Positions 1 to 8,232 of a stretch of DNA of 21,316 nucleotides are shown here, in pieces. The stretch is from an uncultured Eubacteriales bacterium (GTDB lineage: Bacteria; Bacillota; Clostridia; Oscillospirales; Butyricicoccaceae): contig CAKUPI010000008.1 in the NCBI GenBank assembly GCA_934675045.1, positions 1 through 21,316 on the forward strand, in the 5' to 3' direction. The notes under the pieces are model-generated. The model ran no database searches. It was not told the origin of the DNA and saw only the letters and a list, made by a program, of their open reading frames with translations. The position numbers and the translations under genes are program-made. Each line of letters starts with the position of its first letter. The stretch's first letter is position 1.

Positions 1-1
1 G

Positions 2-2176
2 CCCCACCGGCTGGCCGCCGTCATGGAGCGGCATTCTCCCGCCGTCATGCAGCTGACGCCGTCGCGCCTGCAAATGTATCTCGGCCACGCCCCCCTGTCC
101 GCCGCCATCGGCCGCCTGCAAACGATGATTCTCGCCGGCGAGGCCCTCGCCCCCGAGCTGGTCCGCCGGCTGCGACAGACCGGCTGCGCGCGCGTTTACA
201 ACCTGTACGGCCCGACCGAGGCCGCCGTTTACGCCACCGGCGACGAGGTGGAAGGTGACGACGTCACCATCGGCACCCCGCTTTTCAATTGCAAAGCGTA
301 TATTCTCGACGAAAATCTACAAATAGTTCCCCCTCTTGCGCGGGGAGAGCTTTTTCTGGCCGGCGAATGTCTGGCCCTTGGCTACGCCGGCGATGACGCT
401 CTGACCGGATGCTGCTTTGTCCCCGACCCCTTCTGCCCGGGCCGGCGCATGTACCGCACCGGCGACTTGGTCCGCCGCCGCGCCGACGGGAAGCTCGACT
501 TTATCGGCCGCCGCGATCGGCAGATCAAGCTCAACGGCCAGCGCGTCGAACTGACCGAGGTGATAGGGGCGCTGCTGCGGCAGGAGGGCGTGGGCGAGGC
601 CGAGGCCGTGCCCGTCACCGGCAGCGACGGCTCCATGGCGCTGCGCGCCTTTGTCGTCCCCGCCCCGAACGCCCGCTGCGACGGCGGCGCGCTTCAGGAG
701 GGGCTGCGGCGCACGCTGCCTTCCTACATGGTGCCGCAGCGCATTACGGTGCTGGACGCCATGCCCCGCACCCCGAGCGGCAAGGCCGACCTCATCGCTC
801 TGGCCGCCATGGAGGAGCCTTCGGACTCTCTGCCCGCACAGGCGGGCGACGACGGCATCGAAGGGCTGTGGCGGCAGGTTCTCCATTGCGATACCGTGTC
901 GCGCACCCGCTCCTTCTTTGAGCAGGGCGGGACCTCTCTGGCCGCCCTTTCGCTGCTCAGCCTGTATTATGACAAAGGCTTTTCGCTGACGCTGGCGCAG
1001 TTTTACGAGCACCCGACCATCGAGGAGCAGCTGCCCCTGCTGACCCGCGGCGCGCAGCCGTGCCCGCCGCCCAAGGCGGCGGAGCCTTCCCCCGGCCATG
1101 CCGCCAACCCCGCCCTCGGCCGGGTTCTGCTGACGGGGTCGACCGGGTTTTTGGGCGCGCACCTGCTCCGCGCGCTGCTCAGCGCCGGCGCCGCCCGGGT
1201 TTTGTGCCTGGTGCGGGGCGGCCAGCAGCGGCTGCTTGACACCCTGACGCAGTATTTCGGCCCGGACTGGCTGCAAAGCCAGCGGGATCGCCTTGAGGTG
1301 CTGCCCGGCGACCTGACCCGGCCCCAGCTCGGCCTGAGCGACGAGACGCTGGCCGCGCTGACCGGCAGCCTGTCGCACATTGTCCACGCCGCGGCCGACG
1401 TGCGGCATTACGCCGCCGACCCGATGCCCGAGGAGATCAACGTGCGCGGCACCGGGCGCGTCATTGCGCTGGCTCGTGCGACGGGCGCCGCGCTGGCCTA
1501 TGTTTCCACCATCAGCATCTCCGGCGATTATCTGGAGCGCAGCCCCGACGAGCCGGCCGGCTTTGACGAAAACGACTTTGACATCGGCCAGAACTGGCGC
1601 GACAACATCTATGTCCGCACCAAGTACCTGGCCGAGCAGCAGGTGCGCGCCGCCCTGCACAATGGCCTGAGCGGCCAGATTTTCCGCGTCGGCCGTCTGG
1701 TCGGCCGCGCCAGCGACGGCGTGTTTCAGCAAAAGCCCGAAACCAATTCCTTTTACCAGCTGCTGCGGGGGGCCGCCTGTCTCGACTGCATCCCCCGCGA
1801 CATCGCCGAGCTGCGGCTCGAGATGACCCCCGTGGACTGCTGCGCCGACGCCCTTGTGCGCCTGATCGGCGCCGACGGGCCGGTCTGGCACCTGTTTCAC
1901 CCCGAGGCCCCCGAGCTGGGCACGCTCTTTTCTCTGGTGCGCGGCGCCTTCGGCGAGGTTTCGCCCGCCGCCTTTGACGAGCATCTCGCCCGGAAGATCC
2001 ACGACGGGCACGGCGACGAGCTGGCCCCGCTCATCTCCTTTTACCAGCGGCTGCGCCAGCATCCGCCCCGGATCACCCCCGTATGCGACCGCACCGTCCG
2101 CCGCCTTTGTGAGCTGGGCTTTGTCTGGCCGAAGCCCGAACCGGCCACGCTGCTGGCCGCCTTTATCCGGCCATAG
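2..2176 (+). CDS. Nonribosomal peptide synthetase, C-terminal part: adenylation - carrier (PCP) - thioester reductase (5' end outside window)
   Basis: The frame is open to the left edge, so this is the 3' end of a longer gene. Residue numbers count from the ATG at 23. The adenylation domain shows NLYGPTEAAVYAT (60-72, A5), YRTGDL (144-149, A7), GRRDRQIKLNGQRVE (162-176, A8) and PSGK (251-254, A10 lysine). A carrier domain follows with FFEQGGTSL, where Ser305 is the phosphopantetheine site. The C-terminal half is a short-chain-dehydrogenase-like thioester reductase: TGSTGFLG (371-378, NADPH binding), an active-site Ser/Thr stretch VSTIS (494-498) and Y530-x3-K534. Such domains cut the finished peptide off the carrier as an aldehyde, or as an alcohol after a second reduction. 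There is no thioesterase. The architecture fits the last NRPS module of a peptide-aldehyde, alcohol or pyrazinone-type pathway. The next gene begins 38 bases downstream. Domain assignment is secure; product and amino acid are not. Confidence 0.93.
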   Translation, partial: PHRLAAVMERHSPAVMQLTPSRLQMYLGHAPLSAAIGRLQTMILAGEALAPELVRRLRQTGCARVYNLYGPTEAAVYATGDEVEGDDVTIGTPLFNCKAYILDENLQIVPPLARGELFLAGECLALGYAGDDALTGCCFVPDPFCPGRRMYRTGDLVRRRADGKLDFIGRRDRQIKLNGQRVELTEVIGALLRQEGVGEAEAVPVTGSDGSMALRAFVVPAPNARCDGGALQEGLRRTLPSYMVPQRITVLDAMPRTPSGKADLIALAAMEEPSDSLPAQAGDDGIEGLWRQVLHCDTVSRTRSFFEQGGTSLAALSLLSLYYDKGFSLTLAQFYEHPTIEEQLPLLTRGAQPCPPPKAAEPSPGHAANPALGRVLLTGSTGFLGAHLLRALLSAGAARVLCLVRGGQQRLLDTLTQYFGPDWLQSQRDRLEVLPGDLTRPQLGLSDETLAALTGSLSHIVHAAADVRHYAADPMPEEINVRGTGRVIALARATGAALAYVSTISISGDYLERSPDEPAGFDENDFDIGQNWRDNIYVRTKYLAEQQVRAALHNGLSGQIFRVGRLVGRASDGVFQQKPETNSFYQLLRGAACLDCIPRDIAELRLEMTPVDCCADALVRLIGADGPVWHLFHPEAPELGTLFSLVRGAFGEVSPAAFDEHLARKIHDGHGDELAPLISFYQRLRQHPPRITPVCDRTVRRLCELGFVWPKPEPATLLAAFIRP

Positions 2177-2214
2177 CCCGCGGCTGTCTCACCCTGAAAG
2201 CGAGGTTGTTTCCT

Positions 2215-4098
2215 GTGGAAATCGTATCGGACATGCAATTTGCCGTGCTGGTCGTTTTTATCATCGCCATGGCGCTGTTCACCCTGCATATTACCAAGAC
2301 ACGCCGCATCACCCTCATCCACCGGCTGTACTTCATCGGCGCCATTCTGCTCATCATCTGGATGCTGGCCTGCATCGCCATCAAGTTCACCGACCCGCAG
2401 AACACCGAGCTTTTGCGCCTGTTTGACGCCGCCATGTATCTGGGCTGCTCCGGCGCGCCGGTTTTCTCGCTGCTGGTCATCATCACCTTTACCAGCGGCG
2501 AGGAAAAGCTCCCCCGCTACACCTGGCTTTTGTTTGTCGTTCCCGTTTTGTGCAACATCGCCGTGTGGACCAACCCCTGGCACCACCTCTTTTACCGCGT
2601 TTTCTCCCTGTACAGCACCGAGGTGGTATTCGGGCCCTTCCTCTACCTCAACGGCATTTACAGCTCGCTCTGCTTTCTGGCCTCCTTTGCGCTGATCGCC
2701 TGGTACGCCGTGCGCTCCCAGACCCGCCTCGCCGTCTGGCAGAGCATCATATTTTCGCTGGCCAACCTGATCCCCCTGACCATCAGCCTGCTGCTGTCCG
2801 CCAAGATCATCGAGGGCACGGTGGCCACCACGCCGCTCAGCCTGTCCTTTACCGTTATTTTTCACGGCGTCGCCATTTTTTACCTGCATTTTCTCGACAT
2901 CAAGCCGATGGCCATTCAAAAGGTGCTCGACTGGGTTTCCGACTGCTATCTGGTCACGGACAACGACAGCCGCGTCGTCAGCTTCAACGAGCCTTTCCGC
3001 CGCGTCTTCGGCCGGCTGCACGGCATTCGCGAAAACACCCTTTTAAATGACTGCCTGCGCGACGAGGACGTCGAGAACAAAACGGGCATCTACAACCTGC
3101 TGACCGCCATCGAATCCTCGCGCCGCAGCGGCTCCAACATCTATTACGAGCAGTCGGTCACCCTCGCCGAGGAGGACGGCTTCCGGAAATACTTTTATCT
3201 GGTGGAGATTTCCCCACTCGTCGTGCGGGGCGCGGTCGAGGGCTACGTCTCCATCTTCAAGGACGTCACCAAGGTCCGCGAGAGCATGCAGAAGCTTCAG
3301 GACAGTCAGGTGCGGATGATGGAGCAGGAGCGTCTCGCCTCGCTCGGCCAGATGATGGGCGGGCTGGCGCACAACCTCAAGACCCCCATCATGAGCATTT
3401 CGGGCAGCATGTCGGCCGTCGACAACCTGCTGAGCGAATGCCGCTCCAGCCTCGGCGATCCCGACGTCACCGAGGACGATTACCGCGAAATTTACGGCGA
3501 AATCGGCGACTGGGTGCAAAAGGTCCGCGACTCGTGCACCTATATGTCCGACATCATCAGCGCCGTCAAGGGACAGGCCAGCACCATGAACACCACCGAC
3601 GGCGGCGAGTTTTCCGCCGACGAGCTTTTAAAGCGGGTTTCGCTGCTGCTGCGCCACGAGCTTTTGAACAGCGGCTGCTCGCTGCACATCGACAAGCGCT
3701 ATCGGGGCGACACCCTTTTGTCCGGCGACATCAACAATCTGGTGCAGGTGGTCAACAACCTTGTCTCCAACGCCATCGACGCCCAGCGCCAGAGCTGCGA
3801 CCACACCATCACCGTCGTCCTCGAACGCGACGAGCAGTATTTCCGGCTGATGGTCTGCGACCGCGGCGTCGGCGTCCCGCCCGACATCCGATCGCGGCTT
3901 TTCAAGCAGATGATCACCAACAAGGGCGCCCGCGGCACGGGGCTTGGCATCTACATTTCCAACGCCGTCATCCGCGGAAGGTTCGGCGGCTTCATGTGGC
4001 TTGACGACAACCCCGGCGGCGGCTCCATCTTCGGCTTTTCCATTCCCAGAGAAAACGTTACGATTATCCCGCAAGAGGCAGGTGAAAGGGCACAATGA
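2215..4098 (+). CDS. Membrane sensor histidine kinase, N-terminal 7TM + PAS + HisKA-like/HATPase
   Basis: I chose GTG 2215 because AGCGAGG (2199-2205) lies 9 bases upstream; the in-frame TTG at 2206 would touch that site. The product is 627 aa. Residues about 8-227 form seven hydrophobic helices with a TNPWHHLFY motif after helix 4, as in the HisKA_7TM N-terminal sensor family. A PAS-like segment follows (about 235-355). The phosphoacceptor region is LASLGQMMGGLAHNLKTP, with His386 as the likely phosphorylated residue. The ATPase domain has an N box (NNLVSNAIDA), G1 (CDRGVGVP) and G2 (GARGTGLGIY). It should sense a membrane or extracellular signal and phosphorylate the response regulator whose ATG overlaps its stop codon (ATGA, 4095-4098). 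Its place inside the NRPS operon suggests it controls, or responds to, the product or its target. The ligand is unknown. Confidence 0.9.
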   Translation: MEIVSDMQFAVLVVFIIAMALFTLHITKTRRITLIHRLYFIGAILLIIWMLACIAIKFTDPQNTELLRLFDAAMYLGCSGAPVFSLLVIITFTSGEEKLPRYTWLLFVVPVLCNIAVWTNPWHHLFYRVFSLYSTEVVFGPFLYLNGIYSSLCFLASFALIAWYAVRSQTRLAVWQSIIFSLANLIPLTISLLLSAKIIEGTVATTPLSLSFTVIFHGVAIFYLHFLDIKPMAIQKVLDWVSDCYLVTDNDSRVVSFNEPFRRVFGRLHGIRENTLLNDCLRDEDVENKTGIYNLLTAIESSRRSGSNIYYEQSVTLAEEDGFRKYFYLVEISPLVVRGAVEGYVSIFKDVTKVRESMQKLQDSQVRMMEQERLASLGQMMGGLAHNLKTPIMSISGSMSAVDNLLSECRSSLGDPDVTEDDYREIYGEIGDWVQKVRDSCTYMSDIISAVKGQASTMNTTDGGEFSADELLKRVSLLLRHELLNSGCSLHIDKRYRGDTLLSGDINNLVQVVNNLVSNAIDAQRQSCDHTITVVLERDEQYFRLMVCDRGVGVPPDIRSRLFKQMITNKGARGTGLGIYISNAVIRGRFGGFMWLDDNPGGGSIFGFSIPRENVTIIPQEAGERAQ

Positions 4099-5645
4099 GA
4101 AAAAACAAGGCTGTACCGCAGCAAAAGGACTTCTCCATTCTGGCGCTGGACGACGACAGCGTCATGACGCTGACCCTTCAGTCCTATTTTGAGGCGTCCG
4201 GCTACCACGTCGACACGGAAAACGATCCTGTCTCCGCCATTGAACGGGTCCGCAGCGGGCACTATGACATTCTGCTGCTCGACTTTTTGATGACCCCCAT
4301 TCTGGGCGACGAAGTCGTCTCGCGCATACGCGCCTTCAACAAGGACCTTTACATCATTCTTCTGACCGGGCACAAGAGCATGGCCCCTCCGCTCAAGACC
4401 ATCCGCGAGCTTGACATTCAGGGCTATTACGAAAAAAGCGATCGCTTTGACCAGCTGGAGCTTCTGATCGAGTCGTGCGCCAAGTCCATCACGCAGATGC
4501 GGACCATCCGCAGCTACCGCGACGGGCTCAACCGCATTCTCGAGGACCTGCCCGCCCTTTACCGCTGCGATTCGGTGCAGGAGGCCCTGCAAACCATTCT
4601 GCAAAGCGTCCTCGCGCTGCTGCCCGGCTCCGACGGCTTTGCCTTCATCGACACGCTGCACCTCAGCGCCCGCAGCTCCCTGCCCGAGCTGCCGGACGGC
4701 TCCCGCTTTTTCTGCGGCGCCGGCAGGTACCAAAACGCGCTGCCGGAGGGCGAAAGGGTGTACGCCGGCTTCCGCGGCGGCGGCGCTTCGGCGCGCCGGA
4801 GCGGCGATTTGCTGCTGGCGGCGCTGACCGACGACAAGCACGAGGTGTTCGGCGTCATCGGCCTGCAAACCGACCGGTCCTCGCACAGCGACCTCGAGCA
4901 GCTTTTGGAGGTTTTTGCCCGGCAGGCCGGCTCGGCCCTTTGCAACGTGCTCTTCCGCACCGTCATCAAGGTCAAAAACCGCCAGCTCAACGACGCTTAC
5001 AGCGCCATGCACGAAAACTATTTCGAAATGATCGACGCCATGCGTCTCATGGTCGACGCCAAGGATATTTACACCCGCGGCCACTCCGACCGCGTGTCCT
5101 TTTACGCCAAGCGGATCGCCGAAAAAATGGGGCGCAGCGCCGACTATGTCGAGCGGGTGCGCATCGCCGGGCTGTTCCACGACATCGGCAAGCTCGGCAC
5201 CGACGACGGCATTCTGCGCAAGCCGACCGCCCTGACCGACAGCGAATACGCCGAGGTCAAAACCCACTGCGTGCGCGGCGAGCGGATATTGTCCTCGCTG
5301 CGCGCCTTCAGCGAGATTTGTCCCATTGTGCGCAGCCACCACGAGCGCTGGGACGGACAGGGCTACCCCGACGGGCTGCACGGCTGCGCCATTCCCGAGG
5401 AGGCGCGCATCATCAACGTCGCCGACTCCTTCGACGCCATGACCTCTCACCGCATCTACCAAAAAGAGCTTTCCCTCGATCAGGCGATCGAGCAGCTGCA
5501 AAAGGGCCGCGGCTCGCAGTTTGACCCCGCCATCACCGACGTGTTTATCGAGGTGCTGCGCGACTACCCCGCCATCCAGCAGGAGCTGGCCTGGACTTTC
5601 GGCGATAATCCTGACCAAATAGAAGCAAACGAGGTGCAGTTATGA
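4095..5645 (+). CDS. Response regulator with HD-GYP phosphodiesterase output domain
   Basis: This 516-aa protein has three parts. Residues 12-128 are a receiver domain with acidic pair D19/D20, phosphoacceptor D63 (LLLDFLMTP), T91 and K114. Residues about 145-290 look like a GAF-type domain, though no ligand residues could be assigned. Residues about 310-490 are an HD-GYP domain with H330, HD at 362-363 (FHDIGK), HH at 415-416 and GYP at 423-425 (GQGYPDG). HD-GYP enzymes hydrolyse cyclic di-GMP, and all signature residues seen here are intact, so it is probably active. There is no DNA-binding domain, so the kinase output would act through nucleotide signalling or protein contact. It overlaps the upstream kinase and the downstream ligase by ATGA at both ends, showing tight translational coupling. 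Confidence 0.92.
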   Translation: MRKNKAVPQQKDFSILALDDDSVMTLTLQSYFEASGYHVDTENDPVSAIERVRSGHYDILLLDFLMTPILGDEVVSRIRAFNKDLYIILLTGHKSMAPPLKTIRELDIQGYYEKSDRFDQLELLIESCAKSITQMRTIRSYRDGLNRILEDLPALYRCDSVQEALQTILQSVLALLPGSDGFAFIDTLHLSARSSLPELPDGSRFFCGAGRYQNALPEGERVYAGFRGGGASARRSGDLLLAALTDDKHEVFGVIGLQTDRSSHSDLEQLLEVFARQAGSALCNVLFRTVIKVKNRQLNDAYSAMHENYFEMIDAMRLMVDAKDIYTRGHSDRVSFYAKRIAEKMGRSADYVERVRIAGLFHDIGKLGTDDGILRKPTALTDSEYAEVKTHCVRGERILSSLRAFSEICPIVRSHHERWDGQGYPDGLHGCAIPEEARIINVADSFDAMTSHRIYQKELSLDQAIEQLQKGRGSQFDPAITDVFIEVLRDYPAIQQELAWTFGDNPDQIEANEVQL

Positions 5646-7306
5646 AAAAAAGTCTTGCGTACAACGAGACCGACTACTACGACGACTTCCGGCAGTTCCT
5701 GCACGGCATCGCCCGCAAATACGGCGATCGCCCCGCCGTCACCCTGTACACCCGCAAGGGCGTCCGGGTGGACCACAGCTACACCGATCTGGAACGCGAC
5801 GCCCTCTCTTTCGGCACGGCGCTTTTGAAAAACGGCTTTGGCGGCCAGCACATCGCCATCGTATCGGAAAACTGCTACGAGTGGATGGTCTGCTATTTCG
5901 GCGCGTCCAGCGCGGGCTGCGTCGCCGTCTGCGTCGACATCGAGCAGCCGGAGGACAAGATTGTCGAAATGCTGGAAACCTCCGACGCCGTCGCCGCCGT
6001 CGCGTCGCGCAGCCTGCTTCCCATCTGCCTGAAGGCGCAAAGCGCCCTTCCCCGCCTGCGCACCGTGCTCTCGATGTATCCGGACACCGAAAAATGCCCG
6101 ACCCTTGCCGATTTCTGCGCCGAGGGCCGCGCCGCGCTGGAAGGCGGCGACACAACGCTGGAAGACACGCCGCTTTCGCCGCAGCAGACGGCCTCGCTCG
6201 TCTACACCTCGGGCACGGCGGGCCGCTCCAAGGCCGTGATGCTGAGCCACCGCGGCATTCTGCACAACAGCAGCGACTCGCTGGCCCTCATCACCGTGTC
6301 GCCCCACCGCTCCTTTGCCGTTCTGCCGCTGTACCACGCCTACGGCGTGACCGGATCGGTGCTCAGCAGCCTGATCGCCGGCATCAACGTCTGCCTCAAC
6401 GGCGATTTAAAGACCATGATCCGCGACATGGAGCTTTTCAAGCCGGAGACCCTCATCGCCGTTCCCCTGATAGCCGAGTCCATTCACAAGTTCGTCTGGG
6501 CCAGCATCGAAAAATCGGGCAAGCGCCAGCAGGTCTGCGCGCTGATGAAGCTGGGCCGCCTGCTCGGCGACCCCGGCCTGTTCGTGCGGCCTATTATGGC
6601 CAAAAAGTTTCAGGGCACCTGCCTTGAAAGCCTGAACCTCATCATGTGCGGCGGCGCCTATCTGGCCGAAAAGGTGGCCGAGGAGCTTCAGGCCTTCGGC
6701 ATTCTGGTGCTTTTGGGCTACGGCATCACCGAGTGCTCGCCGCTCGTGTCGGTCAACCGCACCTGCTCGTATGACTTCAAATCGGTCGGCTGGGTGCTGC
6801 CCAGCTGCAAGGTCAAGATTCAGGACGACGAAATCCTCGTCAGCGGCTCGACGCTGATGAACGGCTATTACAACCGCCCCGAGCTGACCGCGCAGTCCAT
6901 GCAGGGCGACTGGTTCAAAACCGGCGACCTCGGCTATCTGGACTGCAGCGGCCGCCTGTATATCACCGGACGCATCAAAAACCTCATCGTCATGAAAAAC
7001 GGCAAAAAGGTTTCCCCCGAGGAAATCGAAAACAAGCTGGCCGCGCTGCCGCTGGTCAAGGAGGTCGTCGCCTACGGCGCGACGAGCGGAAGCTCGACCG
7101 ACGACGTCAAAATCGCCGTCATGGTCTACCCCGATCCCGATCAGACGCAGAACCTGTCCTCTTACGAAATCCTCGAGCAGCTTCAGGCGCAGGTCGACGC
7201 CATCAACCGCGATTTGCCCATCTACAAGCAGATTCAGAACATCAACCTGCGGGCCACCGAGTTTGAAAAAACGGCCGCCCGCAAGGTCAAGAGAACCGCA
7301 ATTTGA
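5642..7306 (+). CDS. AMP-forming acyl ligase (fatty acyl-CoA / acyl-ACP synthetase type)
   Basis: A member of the ANL adenylating superfamily, 554 aa. It shows LVYTSGTAGRSKAVMLSHRG (187-204, P-loop A3), YGITECSP (360-367, A5), WFKTGDLG (424-431, A7), GRIKNLIVMKNGKKVSPEEIE (hinge, 443-463) and a C-terminal catalytic lysine in TAARKVKR (K548). It is a stand-alone enzyme without carrier or condensation domains and reads more like a fatty-acid ligase than an amino-acid adenylation domain. The free ACP gene 19 bases downstream suggests it charges that carrier with an acyl group, which a starter condensation domain of the NRPS (outside the window) could use to cap the peptide. A plain acyl-CoA ligase is the alternative. 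The start is ATG 5642, overlapping the previous stop, with GAGGTG (5631-5636) five bases upstream. The acyl substrate is not predictable by eye. Confidence 0.88.
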   Translation: MKKSLAYNETDYYDDFRQFLHGIARKYGDRPAVTLYTRKGVRVDHSYTDLERDALSFGTALLKNGFGGQHIAIVSENCYEWMVCYFGASSAGCVAVCVDIEQPEDKIVEMLETSDAVAAVASRSLLPICLKAQSALPRLRTVLSMYPDTEKCPTLADFCAEGRAALEGGDTTLEDTPLSPQQTASLVYTSGTAGRSKAVMLSHRGILHNSSDSLALITVSPHRSFAVLPLYHAYGVTGSVLSSLIAGINVCLNGDLKTMIRDMELFKPETLIAVPLIAESIHKFVWASIEKSGKRQQVCALMKLGRLLGDPGLFVRPIMAKKFQGTCLESLNLIMCGGAYLAEKVAEELQAFGILVLLGYGITECSPLVSVNRTCSYDFKSVGWVLPSCKVKIQDDEILVSGSTLMNGYYNRPELTAQSMQGDWFKTGDLGYLDCSGRLYITGRIKNLIVMKNGKKVSPEEIENKLAALPLVKEVVAYGATSGSSTDDVKIAVMVYPDPDQTQNLSSYEILEQLQAQVDAINRDLPIYKQIQNINLRATEFEKTAARKVKRTAI

Positions 7307-7325
7307 CAAAACAGGAGGCGATATT

Positions 7326-7556
7326 GTGCTCGAGTTCATTCAAGAGGTCATTTTCAGCGTAACCGGCAAGAAAAACATCACCTACGAAACCGATTTCATC
7401 AAGGATTTACAGCTCAATTCCCTCGACGTTATGAACATTGTCTGCGCCTTTGAGGACAGGCTCGACGTCAGCATCCCCACCCGCGACGTCTGGAAACTGC
7501 ATCAGGTTAAAGACGTCATCGCCTACATGCAGCAAAACGGCGTTCAGGTTCCCTGA
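7326..7556 (+). CDS. Free-standing acyl carrier protein
   Basis: A 76-aa carrier protein. I chose GTG 7326 because a perfect AGGAGG (7313-7318) sits 7 bases upstream; the longer frame from 7263 runs back into the ligase gene and adds an unrelated basic stretch. The carrier motif is LQLNSLDVMN, with Ser32 as the 4'-phosphopantetheine attachment site, and three to four amphipathic helices flank it (EFIQEVIFSV, LDVMNIVCAFED, KDVIAYMQQ). The length matches ordinary ACPs. The gene sits between an acyl ligase and a phosphopantetheinyl transferase, so it probably carries the acyl starter of the peptide rather than serving general fatty-acid synthesis. That role is inferred from position. Confidence 0.9.
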   Translation: MLEFIQEVIFSVTGKKNITYETDFIKDLQLNSLDVMNIVCAFEDRLDVSIPTRDVWKLHQVKDVIAYMQQNGVQVP

Positions 7557-7558
7557 GC

Positions 7559-8104
7559 ATGCAGGGGGTTGTCATTTTTACGCAAAAATGCTCCGACGGA
7601 TTTGACTCCGCCCGGAGCATTTCCCTTTGGGCCGGGCGCTATGCCCGGTATGCCGGCCTGCCCGCCGGCGAAGGGCTGACGCCGGTGCGCTGCGGCACGG
7701 AAAAGCCGCGTTTTGCAGGCGTGCCCATTGAGTTTTCCGCCACGCACAGCGGCGGGTACTTTGCCTGCGCCTTTTCCGACCGGCCCGTCGGGCTCGATTT
7801 GCAGGAGCACCGGCCGTGCAGCTGTGCGGGGGTGGCGCGGCGCTTTTTCCACCCCGCGGAATACGACTATGTCCTGCGCGCCGGGGAAGAGGGGTTTTTT
7901 GCCGTGTGGTGCGCCAAGGAAAGCTATGTCAAGTACACCGGCGACGGCATCACCGACCGCTTCGGCGCCTTTTCGGTCGTCCGGCAGGGGCGGCTGTCCC
8001 CCCGCGTCGAGTCGGCCTTTCTGCGCTTTCTCCCCTTTGCGCCGGGCTACACCTTCTGCCTGTGCACCGAGTCCGACAGCCTGCCCCGGGTTTTTCCCGA
8101 ATAA
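7559..8104 (+). CDS. 4'-phosphopantetheinyl transferase, Sfp type
   Basis: This 181-aa enzyme would move phosphopantetheine from CoA to the serine of carrier domains, here the adjacent ACP and the NRPS carriers. Family marks are FSATHSGGYFACAF (59-72), VGLDLQE (77-83, metal-binding Asp80) and WCAKESYVKYTGDG (117-130; Glu121 and Lys125 catalytic). In the usual D-x-E metal motif the third position is Gln82, followed by Glu83, so the ligand set may be slightly altered. At 181 aa it is shorter than Sfp (about 224 aa), mainly at the C terminus. The ATG lies two bases after the ACP stop and has no strong ribosome binding site, consistent with translational coupling. It is the last gene of the operon. 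Confidence 0.92.
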   Translation: MQGVVIFTQKCSDGFDSARSISLWAGRYARYAGLPAGEGLTPVRCGTEKPRFAGVPIEFSATHSGGYFACAFSDRPVGLDLQEHRPCSCAGVARRFFHPAEYDYVLRAGEEGFFAVWCAKESYVKYTGDGITDRFGAFSVVRQGRLSPRVESAFLRFLPFAPGYTFCLCTESDSLPRVFPE

Positions 8105-8109
8105 AAAAA

Positions 8110-8146
8110 CCGGGCCCCTTTCCCGCTGAAAGGGCTCCGGCTTTTT
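8110..8146 (+). terminator. Rho-independent terminator of the NRPS operon
   Basis: Arms CCGGGCCCCTTT (8110-8121) and AAAGGGCTCCGG (8129-8140) pair with one mismatch, followed by CTTTTT. It lies five bases after the PPTase stop and a run of A, and marks the end of the biosynthetic operon. Confidence 0.88.
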
Positions 8147-8151
8147 AGCTG

Positions 8152-8179
8152 TTGAGTTGCCCGGCGAATGTGGTATAAT
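8152..8179 (+). promoter_or_regulatory. Extended -10 sigma-A promoter for the DUF308 gene
   Basis: -10 TATAAT at 8174-8179 is preceded by TGG (extended -10). A -35-like TTGAGT at 8152-8157 gives 16-base spacing. It lies directly after the operon terminator and about 50 bases before the start codon. Confidence 0.75.
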
Positions 8180-8232
8180 ACTCCCATACCCGCTTTACAA
8201 AGCCTTGACCGCATTTTTGCAAAGGAGCCGCC

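Noticed and set aside
317..2062. Minus-strand frame of 581 codons opposite the NRPS
   Set aside because: No recognisable domains, low-complexity composition, and the plus strand carries intact NRPS motifs throughout.
3951..5618. Minus-strand frame of 555 codons opposite the kinase/HD-GYP genes
   Set aside because: Shadow of the real coding strand; no motifs and no ribosome binding site.
8105..8232. Possible riboswitch or small RNA between the PPTase and the DUF308 gene
   Set aside because: The space is fully explained by a terminator, a promoter and a short leader; no further conserved structure is visible.
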